From contig CP002916.1 in assembly GCA_000350305.1 (NCBI GenBank), forward strand, positions 1,240,001 through 1,304,000: a stretch of 64,000 nucleotides of DNA, given 5' to 3'. The position numbers and the translations under genes are program-made. Positions 1 to 7,599 of this stretch are shown here, piece by piece (positions within the stretch are counted from its first letter, which is position 1; each line of letters starts with the position of its first letter). Below the pieces are notes generated by a model, which was given only the letters and a program-made list of their open reading frames with translations, ran no database searches and was not told where the DNA came from. The stretch comes from Thermoplasmatales archaeon BRNA1. Its GTDB lineage: Archaea > Thermoplasmatota > Thermoplasmata > Methanomassiliicoccales > Methanomethylophilaceae.

Positions 1-1
1 C

Positions 2-166
2 AAAGTGCTCGACGAGGCCCCCGGCCACGATGGCGTCGGAGTGAACCCCGTCGACATCTCCGATGTTCTGAGAGACGACGTCCCCGATCAGGAGATCGAC
101 TCAGCCGAGCTCCTGAAGGACATGAAGACCTACGAGAACTACATCAGGGGGCCGAAGCTGGTATGA
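2..166 (+). CDS. gatC: GatC, C-terminal part (gene enters from the left edge)
   Basis: C-terminal 54 residues of the small subunit of the archaeal Asp-tRNA(Asn)/Glu-tRNA(Gln) amidotransferase, which clamps GatA to GatB. Reading frame 2 gives VNPVDISDVLRDDVP followed by a tail ending in YIRGPKLV, the usual archaeal GatC finish. Its TGA overlaps the ATG of gatA (ATGA), so the two are translationally coupled. The N-terminus lies outside the window. The call rests on the motif, the length left and the gatA/gatB neighbours. Confidence 0.85.
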   Translation, partial: KVLDEAPGHDGVGVNPVDISDVLRDDVPDQEIDSAELLKDMKTYENYIRGPKLV

Positions 167-1491
167 GCGACGCCGACACCCTGTCCAAGCTCGTGAAGAT
201 CAACGAGAAATACCAGATGTTCAACGACTTCGCGAAGGATGCGGAACTCGGGGACGCCAAGTTCCTGTTCAGCGCGAAGGACAACCTCACTTCCGTGGAC
301 TTCGAGACCTGCGCCGGCTCCAGGATCCTGGAGGGCTACCGCCCCGTCTTCGACGCCACGCCCATCGCCAAAATGAGGAAGGCCGGGGGAATGCTCGTCG
401 GGAAAACCAACATGGACGAGTTCGGATTCGGTACCTTCTCCGCCAACTCCGGTTTCGGGGTACCCCGCAACCCCTTCGACACCAACCGCTCCTGCGGCGG
501 TTCTTCTGGGGGATCCGCCTGCGCCGCAGCCGTCCTCGACGACCACGTCTCCCTCGGAGTCTCCACCGGCGGATCCGTCTGCTGCCCCGCCAGTTTCTGC
601 GGTACCTACGGGATCGTTCCCACCTACGGAAGGGTGTCCCGTTACGGTCTCATCGACTACGGGAACTCCCTCGACAAGGTCGGACTCCTCTCCGTGGATC
701 CCAAGAAGCTCTCCGAGTATCTCCCGGTCATCTCGGGCAAGGACGAGAAGGACCCCACCTCCTGCTGCCAGCCCGAGCTGCAGATCAGACATGCGAAGAT
801 GAAGTCCGTGGCCGTCCCCAAGGAGGCCGTCGACGGCATCGCCAAGGATGTCCTCGGCGCATTCAACGACGGACTCGAGACCCTGAAGGGGATGGGGATC
901 GACGTGGAGTACGTCGACATGCCCGAGCTCCGCTACGCCATGCCCGCCTACTACGTCCTGGCGACATCCGAGGCGTCCACCAACCTCGCCCGCTACGTCG
1001 GAATGAGGTACGGGCACCAGGACGGCGACTACACCCTCGGATTCGACGCCTACTTCACCTCGTTCAGGAACAAATACTTCGGCGAGGAGGCCAAGAGGAG
1101 GATCCTGCTGGGGACCTATACCCGCATGGAGGGATTCCGCGACAGATACTACGCCAAAGCCCTGCAGGTCAGGATGGGCGTCATCGACGCTTACAAGGCG
1201 ATCTTCGAAAGGCACGATGCCGTGCTAACCCCCACCATGCCCTTCGTGTCTCCCAGGTTCGACGACATCTCCAAGATGACCCCCGTCGAGAGCTACAAGG
1301 CTGACTTCCTCACCGTTCCCCCGAACCTCGCCGGAACCCCACACCTCAACTGCCCCTGCGGATACAACGCGGACGGCATGCCGGTCGGGATGCAGTTCGT
1401 CACCGACCACTGGAACGAGGACATGCTCCTCACAATGGCCGAGGAATGGGACAAGATGTTCACCGTCAGGAAGGCGGAGGTGGTCCTGTGA
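163..1491 (+). CDS. gatA: Amidotransferase subunit A (amidase)
   Basis: Catalytic amidase subunit of GatCAB: it releases ammonia from glutamine for transamidation of mischarged tRNA. 442 residues, slightly short for GatA. The Ser-cisSer-Lys triad is visible: Lys39 in SAKDNL, the Gly/Ser loop GGSSGGSA around 112-119 and the nucleophile loop STGGSV around 134-139. The start overlaps the gatC stop by ATGA, and the end overlaps the gatB GTG start, giving a tight gatC-gatA-gatB operon. In archaea that also have GatDE, GatCAB normally serves Asn-tRNA formation, which fits the AspRS encoded opposite. Confidence 0.96.
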   Translation: MSDADTLSKLVKINEKYQMFNDFAKDAELGDAKFLFSAKDNLTSVDFETCAGSRILEGYRPVFDATPIAKMRKAGGMLVGKTNMDEFGFGTFSANSGFGVPRNPFDTNRSCGGSSGGSACAAAVLDDHVSLGVSTGGSVCCPASFCGTYGIVPTYGRVSRYGLIDYGNSLDKVGLLSVDPKKLSEYLPVISGKDEKDPTSCCQPELQIRHAKMKSVAVPKEAVDGIAKDVLGAFNDGLETLKGMGIDVEYVDMPELRYAMPAYYVLATSEASTNLARYVGMRYGHQDGDYTLGFDAYFTSFRNKYFGEEAKRRILLGTYTRMEGFRDRYYAKALQVRMGVIDAYKAIFERHDAVLTPTMPFVSPRFDDISKMTPVESYKADFLTVPPNLAGTPHLNCPCGYNADGMPVGMQFVTDHWNEDMLLTMAEEWDKMFTVRKAEVVL

Positions 1492-2840
1492 AGATCGGAC
1501 TGGAGATCCACGTCCAGCTCCCAACCAGGAGCAAGATGTTCTGCTCCTGCCCCACGACGGACGCGCCCGCGCCCAACACCCACGTTTGCCCCGTCTGCCT
1601 CGGGATGCCCGGATCCAGGCCCGTCCTCAACCGCCAGGTCCTGGTCTACGGAATCATGCTCGCCAAGATGCTGGGCTGCACCGTCACCGACACCACCTGG
1701 TTCTCCAGGAAGACCTACTTCTACCCGGACATGTCGAAGTCCGTCCAGATCACCCAGTACGACCACCCCGTCGGGGAGAGGGGGATGTACTACCTCAACA
1801 CCAAGGACGGGCAGACCAAGCCCATCCGCATCACAAGGATCCACCTGGAAGAGGACCCCGGGAAGACCAAGAGGACCTCCGACATGCACGCCCTCGTGGA
1901 CTACAACCGCTCCGGGATCCCCCTGGCGGAGATCGTCACCGAACCCGATCTGGCTTCCCCCGCGGAGGCGAGGGCGTTCCTCACCCAGCTGGTGCAGGAC
2001 ATCAGGCACACCATCGACCTGCCCGAGGGCGGAGAAAGGAGCATCCGCTGCGACTGCAACATCTCCGTCGGGAAGGAGAGGTGCGAGATCAAGAACGTCA
2101 CCGGACTGAAGAACGTCGAGGTCGCCCTGAACTACGAGATGGTCAGGCAGATCAAGGTCCTGAAGGCCGGAGGTAAGATCGAGCGCGCCACCATGAACTT
2201 CGACGAGTCCAGGGGCGTCACCTACGGCGCCAGGAAAAAGGAGTTCGAGGCCGACTACGGTTACATCGACGAGCCCGACCTCGGAATATTCCACATCGCC
2301 GACCTGGCGAAGTCGATCAGGATCAAGGAATCGCCTGCGAAGATGATCCAAAGGATCACCGGGCAGTACGAACTCGACCCCAAGATGGCCAAGCAGCTGG
2401 TGTCCACATCCATAGATCTGGCACAGTTCTTCGAGACCGTCATCGAGAAGTTCGGGAAGGACAACGCCGTCAAATGGGTGGCCGGTCCCGTCACCGCCAA
2501 CTGGAAGAAGTTCGAGGAGAGGGACGGCAACGTCGAGGACATCCTCCCGATCATCGAGGACTTCGTCTCCGGCAGGATCACTGACACCGAGTGCACCCTC
2601 AAGATCAAGAGCCTGATGACCGGCATCGATGCGGCCGAGGCCGCCGCCAGCTCCGAGGGTCTAGACAAGATGATCTCGGACTTCCTGGACAAGAACCCCA
2701 AGATCGTCGACGACTACGGCAAGGGGAACGAGAAGGCCGCCAACAGCGTCATCGGCTACGTGATGAAGAGCACCGGCGGACAGTACTCCTCCGCGGACAT
2801 CGTGGATGCCGCCAAGAGGATCATCAAGTCTAGGCTCTGA
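1488..2840 (+). CDS. gatB: Amidotransferase subunit B (tRNA-binding kinase)
   Basis: GatB phosphorylates the mischarged aminoacyl-tRNA and receives ammonia from GatA. I place the start at GTG 1488 (MKIGLEIHVQL), not at the in-frame ATG 1446 inside gatA, because GGAGGTG lies just upstream and the protein then begins with the conserved GLEIHVQL motif. Zn-site cysteines are seen in CSCP and CPVCLGMPG near residues 19-40. 450 residues with a C-terminal YqeY-like tail. The stop is followed by a strong hairpin shared with aspS. Confidence 0.96.
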   Translation: MKIGLEIHVQLPTRSKMFCSCPTTDAPAPNTHVCPVCLGMPGSRPVLNRQVLVYGIMLAKMLGCTVTDTTWFSRKTYFYPDMSKSVQITQYDHPVGERGMYYLNTKDGQTKPIRITRIHLEEDPGKTKRTSDMHALVDYNRSGIPLAEIVTEPDLASPAEARAFLTQLVQDIRHTIDLPEGGERSIRCDCNISVGKERCEIKNVTGLKNVEVALNYEMVRQIKVLKAGGKIERATMNFDESRGVTYGARKKEFEADYGYIDEPDLGIFHIADLAKSIRIKESPAKMIQRITGQYELDPKMAKQLVSTSIDLAQFFETVIEKFGKDNAVKWVAGPVTANWKKFEERDGNVEDILPIIEDFVSGRITDTECTLKIKSLMTGIDAAEAAASSEGLDKMISDFLDKNPKIVDDYGKGNEKAANSVIGYVMKSTGGQYSSADIVDAAKRIIKSRL

Positions 2841-2858
2841 AACCTTTGATAATAAAAT

Positions 2859-2888
2859 GACCCAGATGCCAAAAGGGGCATCTGGGTC
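2859..2888. terminator. Bidirectional terminator between gatB and aspS
   Basis: A perfect 12-bp inverted repeat (GACCCAGATGCC / GGCATCTGGGTC) with a 6-nt loop sits in the 57 bp between two converging genes. Stretches of T follow on both sides (CTGTTTTA to the right; on the other strand the flank reads ATTTTATT). It would end both transcripts. Confidence 0.75.
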
Positions 2889-2897
2889 TGTACTGTT

Positions 2898-4718
2898 TTA
2901 CTGCTCCGCGTCAGGGTTGAACTCTTCGGCGTCGGAGATGTCGAAGTCTCCCGCCAGGGAGATGATCTGCAGCTCCTGGAGCTTCTCGTCGTCGACCGGC
3001 GACGGGGATCCGTCGAGCAGGGACACCGCCCTCTTGTTCTTGGGGAAGGCGATGACCTCCCTGATGGTGTCCTTGTTGAGCAGGATCGCACAGAGCCTGT
3101 CGATACCGATGGCGATTCCTCCGTGGGGCGGCGCTCCGTAGGAGAGGGCCTCGACGAAGTAGTCGAACCTGGCCTGGATGGTCTCGTCGGAGAGTCCGAG
3201 CCTGTGGAAGACCTCGATCTGGGTCTCGGCGTCGTGGATACGCTCGGAGCCGGATCCCAGCTCGTTTCCGTTCAGGCAGAGGTCGAAGCACGCTCCGCCG
3301 CAGTCAGGGTCATCCAGGTCGCCGGTGGGCAGGACGAACGGGTGGTGGAACGCGTCGCGCTTGCCGGAGACGGGGTCGATCTCGAACATGGGGTTCTGGT
3401 CCATCCAGAAGAACATGAACTCGTTGTCGGGGACCATTCCGAGGTCCTCGGCGATCTTCCTCCTGAGGAACCCTCCGCCCTCGTAGGTGGACTTCCAGGG
3501 ACCGGCGATGAGGAAGCACAGGTCTCCCTCCTCCGCGCCCAGGGTGGTCTTGATGTTCTCGAGGATCTCGGGGGTGAAGTACTTGGTGATGTTGGAGGTG
3601 AGGACGCCGTTCTCGCACCTCATCCAGGTGAGGCCTCCCAGTCCGCACTTCTTGGCGTACTGGATGTAGCGGTCGACCTCGTTCCTTCCGACCTCTCCCA
3701 TCTCCTTCTTGATGCACATTCCGGCGACGATTCCGCCCTCGGACATGATGCTCTGGAAGATCTTGTAGGGGACGTCCCTGACGACGTCGGTGAGCTTGGT
3801 GAACTCCAGCCCGTACCTCATGTCGGGCTTGTCGGATCCGAACCTCTCCATGGCGTCGCGGTATCCGATGTGGGGGAAGGGGGTCTTGAGCTCGGTGCCG
3901 TAGAGTCCCTTCCACATGTACGAGACCATTCCCTCGATGAGGTCCTGAATATCCTTGGAATCGCAGAAGGACATCTCGATGTCCAGCTGGGTGAACTCGG
4001 GCTGCCTGTCCTTGCGGGAGTCCTCGTCGCGGAAGCACCTTGCGACCTGATAGTAGCGGTCCATTCCGCCGACCATCAGCATCTGCTTGAACTGCTGGGG
4101 GGACTGGGGAAGCGCGTAGAAGGTTCCGGGGTGGACACGGGAGGGGATGATGTAATCCCTAGCGCCCTCGGGGGTGGACCTTCCCAGAACCGGGGTCTCG
4201 ATCTCCAGGAATCCCTGGGACTCGAGGTACACGCGTGCCAGGTGCACGAGCCTGCTCCTGAACTCCATGGTGCGGATCATGTCGGTCCTCCTGAGGTCCA
4301 GGTACCTGTACTTCATGCGGGTGTCCTCGTCGGGGAGGACCCCTTCCTTCTGGTCCCCGATCTCGAACGGGGGGAGCTTGGACTTGGACAGGAGCTCGGC
4401 ATGGGTGATGAGCACCTCGATCTCGCCGGTGGGGTTGGACTCCACGGCGGTTCCCTCGACGCGGGCCCTGACCTTTCCGTTGATCAGGACGCAGGACTCG
4501 CGGGAGAAGGTGTCCATGGTCTTGGCGATGGCATCCCTATTGGCATTGGAGGGGAGGTCCTCAGGGTCGAAGACGACCTGGGTGATTCCGTACCTGTCAG
4601 CGAGGTCGATGAACCTCACTCCTCCGTGGTCCCTGGAGAACCTAACCCATCCCTCCAGACAGACCTCTTTGCCGATGTCGGAGGCTCTGAGCTCTCCGCA
4701 AGTGTTCGTTCTTCTCAT
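2898..4718 (-). CDS. aspS: Aspartyl-tRNA synthetase, bacterial type with GAD insert
   Basis: Charges tRNA with aspartate. At 606 residues it is the bacterial form (about 590), not the roughly 430-residue archaeal form. An OB-fold anticodon domain is at the start, then class II motif 2 (FRDEDSRKDRQPEFTQLD), a GAD insert near 290-410 and motif 3 (GIAIGIDRL). The N-terminal loop reads RDHGG with His31, where discriminating enzymes such as E. coli have Leu. Together with gatCAB on the opposite strand this suggests a nondiscriminating enzyme that also makes Asp-tRNA(Asn). GAGG lies eight bases before the ATG. Confidence 0.95.
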   Translation of the reverse strand: MRRTNTCGELRASDIGKEVCLEGWVRFSRDHGGVRFIDLADRYGITQVVFDPEDLPSNANRDAIAKTMDTFSRESCVLINGKVRARVEGTAVESNPTGEIEVLITHAELLSKSKLPPFEIGDQKEGVLPDEDTRMKYRYLDLRRTDMIRTMEFRSRLVHLARVYLESQGFLEIETPVLGRSTPEGARDYIIPSRVHPGTFYALPQSPQQFKQMLMVGGMDRYYQVARCFRDEDSRKDRQPEFTQLDIEMSFCDSKDIQDLIEGMVSYMWKGLYGTELKTPFPHIGYRDAMERFGSDKPDMRYGLEFTKLTDVVRDVPYKIFQSIMSEGGIVAGMCIKKEMGEVGRNEVDRYIQYAKKCGLGGLTWMRCENGVLTSNITKYFTPEILENIKTTLGAEEGDLCFLIAGPWKSTYEGGGFLRRKIAEDLGMVPDNEFMFFWMDQNPMFEIDPVSGKRDAFHHPFVLPTGDLDDPDCGGACFDLCLNGNELGSGSERIHDAETQIEVFHRLGLSDETIQARFDYFVEALSYGAPPHGGIAIGIDRLCAILLNKDTIREVIAFPKNKRAVSLLDGSPSPVDDEKLQELQIISLAGDFDISDAEEFNPDAEQ

Positions 4719-4764
4719 TGAGATGCCTCAATTCTTTCGATGGCCGTGCTATAGATAGGCCATA

Positions 4765-4776
4765 TTAAAAGAATGC
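4765..4776 (-). promoter_or_regulatory. TATA-like box upstream of aspS
   Basis: An AT-rich CTTTTAATATGG block on the minus strand lies about 50 bp before the aspS ATG. This places transcription start some 20-25 bp before the Shine-Dalgarno GAGG, so aspS would have a short leader. Confidence 0.4.
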
Positions 4777-4854
4777 GCGTGCGAGAGGGACCCTTATTTG
4801 GAAGCCTTAACGCTCTCTGGAAACGGCTAAACTGAAATGTGTCAGACTGTGAGA

Positions 4855-5334
4855 TCATCCGTTATTCGGGGTGTTCATCAGGGGAGGGACGAACTCGTTG
4901 GAGGATTTCACGATGTTAAGGACAACGGAGGTGTTGGTCTTGTTGACCCCCTCCAGGGAGTTGATCCTCTTGACGACGGCGGAGAACTCGTCCCTTCCGA
5001 GGCAGGTGACCACGACGATTGCGTCGGCCTCTCCGGTGACGTCGTAGACCGCGACGACCTCGGGGATGTCCCTGATCTCCTTCTCTACCTTCTCGATGTT
5101 GTCGGAGAACACCTGGACCAGACCGGTGTAGTCGTAGCCCATGGCGACGTAGTCGACCTTGGCGCGGTACCCGTTGATGACCCCCTTGTCCTCAAGGGCC
5201 TTGACCCTCTGAATCAGGGTGGTGGGGTGGACGCCGAGCTGCTTGGCGAGCTGACGGTAGGAGCCCTGGCTGGAGGTACAAAGCATCTCGATGATACGTC
5301 TGTCCAGCTGGTCAAACTCTTTCAAATCGCCCAT
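4855..5334 (-). CDS. Lrp/AsnC family transcriptional regulator
   Basis: 159 residues: N-terminal winged helix-turn-helix (about 10-60, with QLAKQLGVHPTTLIQRVKAL as the recognition region) and a C-terminal RAM/AsnC ligand-binding domain (about 65-145). The start ATG 5334 follows GGTGA; longer in-frame starts lack a site. It is divergent from alaX across a 69-bp gap. The ligand is unknown; family members sense amino acids, and the tRNA-editing neighbour makes alanine or serine metabolism a possible target, which is inference. Confidence 0.9.
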   Translation of the reverse strand: MGDLKEFDQLDRRIIEMLCTSSQGSYRQLAKQLGVHPTTLIQRVKALEDKGVINGYRAKVDYVAMGYDYTGLVQVFSDNIEKVEKEIRDIPEVVAVYDVTGEADAIVVVTCLGRDEFSAVVKRINSLEGVNKTNTSVVLNIVKSSNEFVPPLMNTPNNG

Positions 5335-5366
5335 ACAGTCACCTTGTTTCTGAATAGACAAACGCA

Positions 5367-5377
5367 TACTTATATTG
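5367..5377 (+). promoter_or_regulatory. TATA box for alaX in the divergent lrp/alaX gap
   Basis: ACTTATATTGA lies about 30 bp before the alaX ATG and inside the 69-bp divergent spacer, so the Lrp regulator encoded on the other side could act on both genes. Confidence 0.5.
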
Positions 5378-5403
5378 AAAGGCTCTAACGAGACAGGATA
5401 ACA

Positions 5404-6585
5404 ATGGCTGACGAGGTGTTCAGGCACGATGGGTACATGTCGGAGTTCGAGGCCGGCATCGTTTCCATCAACGGGGACGAGATCATCATGGACTGCACCT
5501 GCTTCTATCCCGGAGGCGGGGGACAGGTCTGCGACACGGGGACCATCAACGGTTTCCGCGTGACCGACGTCCACTACAATGATTCGGGAGAGATCGTCCA
5601 TGTGGTTCCCGGACACGACCTCAGCGTCGGGCTCCGCGTCTGGTGCAGCCTGGACTGGGACCGCAGGTTCGACCTCATGATGGGACACACCGGGGAGCAC
5701 CTCCTCTTCTGCTCCCTCCACCGCGAGGACCCGGAGCTCGCCATCACCAAGATCTACATCTCCCCCGAGGAGAAGTACGTCATCGTCAACCACGACATCG
5801 GATGGGACCTCATCGGAAGGGCCCTGGTCTTCGCCAACCAGCAGATAGAGAACAACCTCAACGTGCGCAAGACCACCATGTCCAGGGAGGATCCGGATAT
5901 CTCGAAGGTCAGGATCAAGCTGGAGAAGATCCCCGAGGGGCAGGAGATCACCGTCGTGTCCATCGGCGACATCGACTACTCCGCATGCTCCGGGGTCCAC
6001 GTCATGGAGACAGGGGAGCTGGAGATGCTCTTCGTCGACAGGAAGGTCTCCGCAGGGAAGGACGGCGTCGCCATCCACTTCAAGGTCGGCAGGGCGGCCA
6101 GGGAGGCCGCAATGCAGCTGGCCAACATCTGCCTCCAGGTCATCGACGAGGCCAACAGCAAACCCCAGGATATCGTTAAGACCGTCGCCAACATGAAGAA
6201 GGACCTGGCGGTCGCAGCGGAGGCCAGGAAGGCTTCCGCGAAGCAGGCGATCAGGAACCTCCGGCCCAGGGATGTCAACGGGACCCCCGTCTACGCATCC
6301 ATGTTCGCCGATGCGGACAGGAAGACCCTGTCCGACGCCGCCGAGGAGTTCAGGTCCAAGGGGGCAGCGGTCGTCTTCGTCTCCGTCGGGGAGAGCGTAT
6401 CCGCCCTCATCGCATCTGGCACTTCTAAGGTTGACTGCAGGAAGATCCTCCCGGAGGTCCTCTCCGCGTTCGGCGGAAGGGGCGGCGGGAAGCCCGAGAA
6501 CGCACAGGGAGGCATCCCCGACAAGGCCAAGGCACAGGAGCTCTTCGACGCCCTGGTGGCCGCCGTCGAGAAGTCCCTCGCTTGA
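5404..6585 (+). CDS. alaX: AlaX-L type alanyl-tRNA editing hydrolase with DHHA1 domain
   Basis: Free-standing trans-editing enzyme that removes Ser (or Gly) from mischarged tRNA(Ala). 393 residues correspond to the long AlaX form. A glycine-rich entry motif (FYPGGGGQ near 38-45), the zinc ligands HTGEH (about 98) and CSGVH (about 200) of the editing domain, and a C-terminal DHHA1 domain with the GGRGGGKPENAQGG loop (about 359-372) are all present. No aminoacylation domain precedes it, so it is not a truncated AlaRS. Confidence 0.93.
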   Translation: MADEVFRHDGYMSEFEAGIVSINGDEIIMDCTCFYPGGGGQVCDTGTINGFRVTDVHYNDSGEIVHVVPGHDLSVGLRVWCSLDWDRRFDLMMGHTGEHLLFCSLHREDPELAITKIYISPEEKYVIVNHDIGWDLIGRALVFANQQIENNLNVRKTTMSREDPDISKVRIKLEKIPEGQEITVVSIGDIDYSACSGVHVMETGELEMLFVDRKVSAGKDGVAIHFKVGRAAREAAMQLANICLQVIDEANSKPQDIVKTVANMKKDLAVAAEARKASAKQAIRNLRPRDVNGTPVYASMFADADRKTLSDAAEEFRSKGAAVVFVSVGESVSALIASGTSKVDCRKILPEVLSAFGGRGGGKPENAQGGIPDKAKAQELFDALVAAVEKSLA

Positions 6586-6624
6586 CCAATCATTAAAAAC
6601 ACGTGCGATAATAGGGTGGTCATT

Positions 6625-7002
6625 ATGGCAGGCGGAATGAGGGGCATGAACCCCCGTCAGATGCAGAAGGCGATGCGCTCGATGGGTATCACCCAGAGCA
6701 CCGTCGCCGGAGTACAGCAGGTCATCATCAAGTGCAACGACAAGGACATCGTGATTACCAACGCGAGTGTCACCTGCATCGAGATGAAGGGCCAGAAGAG
6801 CTACGAGGTCTCCGGTGTCGTCACCGAGATGACTCCCGGAGCCGCAGGCGGAGAGGCGGTCCCCGCAGGACCAGTCTTCGCCGATGAGGACATCGAACTC
6901 GTCATGTCCCAGACCGGCTGCGACCGCGAGAAGGCCGTCAAGGCCCTCGAGGAGTGCGACGGCCAGCCCGCAGAGGCCATCATCAAAATCATGTCGGAGT
7001 GA
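6625..7002 (+). CDS. nac: Nascent polypeptide-associated complex protein (NAC-alpha)
   Basis: Ribosome-associated chaperone that shields emerging chains. 125 residues: an N-terminal basic stretch (MRGMNPRQMQKAMRSMGI) that docks on the ribosome, the NAC beta-barrel (about 25-75) and a C-terminal UBA domain (about 88-125, ending CDGQPAEAIIKIMSE). I choose ATG 6625 with GGTGG five bases upstream over the in-frame GTG 6616. Its TGA overlaps an ATG of hypC. Confidence 0.95.
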   Translation: MAGGMRGMNPRQMQKAMRSMGITQSTVAGVQQVIIKCNDKDIVITNASVTCIEMKGQKSYEVSGVVTEMTPGAAGGEAVPAGPVFADEDIELVMSQTGCDREKAVKALEECDGQPAEAIIKIMSE

Positions 7003-7007
7003 TGCAA

Positions 7008-7247
7008 ATGTGTCTAGCAGTCCCCGCCAAGATCGTCGCCATCGACGGCGACGAGGCGCAGGTTGACTTCGGCGGCACCATGAAGCCCGCCAACATCTCC
7101 ATGGTCGACGTGAAGGTCGGAGACTGGGTAGTCGTGCACGCCGGATTCGCCATCGAAGTGATGGACGAGGAAGAGGCGGCCGAGACCATCAAGCTCTGGA
7201 ACGACTTCATCGACTCCGGAGAGGCCGAGTACAACCAGCCCCAGTAA
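7008..7247 (+). CDS. hypC: HypC/HupF hydrogenase maturation chaperone
   Basis: 79-residue HypC carries the Fe(CN)2CO precursor with HypD and delivers it to [NiFe]-hydrogenase large subunits. It begins MCLAVPAKIV, where Cys2 is the active residue after Met removal; this fixes the start at ATG 7008 rather than ATG 7002, which would bury the cysteine. It is coupled to nac. Other hyp genes are not in the window. HypC implies [NiFe]-hydrogenases, as hydrogen-dependent methyl-reducing methanogens need. Confidence 0.93.
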   Translation: MCLAVPAKIVAIDGDEAQVDFGGTMKPANISMVDVKVGDWVVVHAGFAIEVMDEEEAAETIKLWNDFIDSGEAEYNQPQ

Positions 7248-7307
7248 ACCTTTCATCGCGGATCCGGCGTCCGCCCGGTTCCGCTACCCACACTTCTCAA
7301 GAAACCG

Positions 7308-7315
7308 TTATATAT
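7308..7315 (+). promoter_or_regulatory. TATA box of the 5S rRNA gene
   Basis: TTATATAT preceded by a purine-rich BRE-like GAAACCG lies about 25 bp upstream of the predicted 5S start, the spacing of a strong archaeal promoter. Confidence 0.8.
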
Positions 7316-7334
7316 GTCCTAGATATCGTGGTGT

Positions 7335-7455
7335 TCGGACGGCCACAGCAGTGGGGTTCACCCGGTCCCATCTCGAACCCGGCAGTTAAGCCCACTCACG
7401 TAGGTGTCGCGTACTGTGTTGCGCAAGTGCACGGGAAAGCACCCACGCTGTCCAC
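7335..7455 (+). rRNA. rrf: 5S ribosomal RNA
   Basis: The stretch matches the archaeal 5S pattern: helix I pairs GGACGGC (7337-7343) with GCTGTCC (7447-7453) over 7 bp, and the internal landmarks CCCATCTCGAACC, GTTAAGCCC and GCGTACTG are in order. Length is about 117-121 nt. No 16S or 23S genes flank it, so the rRNA genes are unlinked here, as in Thermoplasmata-related lineages. A T-rich run (CTTTTAACTC) follows and probably terminates it. Confidence 0.93.
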
Positions 7456-7553
7456 TTTTAACTCTCATCCGTTGGGCGGAGCTGTTTTTCCCTGTCCGAC
7501 AGGACAATGAGTTGAGCGTATCAATCAGTTTTTTGACATTCCATTCTAGAATC

Positions 7554-7562
7554 TTATTATAT
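7554..7562 (+). promoter_or_regulatory. TATA box and ribosome site for putP
   Basis: TTATTATAT lies about 42 bp before the putP ATG. A clean AAGGAG at 7586-7591, eight bases before the start codon, shows that the transcript has a short leader with a Shine-Dalgarno site. Confidence 0.6.
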
Positions 7563-7599
7563 CATCAGCCGATAGCACCCCTATCAAGGAGCAATCTCA

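Noticed and set aside
3123-4721. A 532-codon open frame on the plus strand opposite aspS
   Set aside because: It is the antisense shadow of aspS: the translation is Val/Gly/Asp/Leu-rich low-complexity, as produced by GC-rich third positions, and matches no family.
7328-7510. Short open frame across the 5S rRNA gene
   Set aside because: The region folds as 5S rRNA with all landmark motifs; the frame is incidental.
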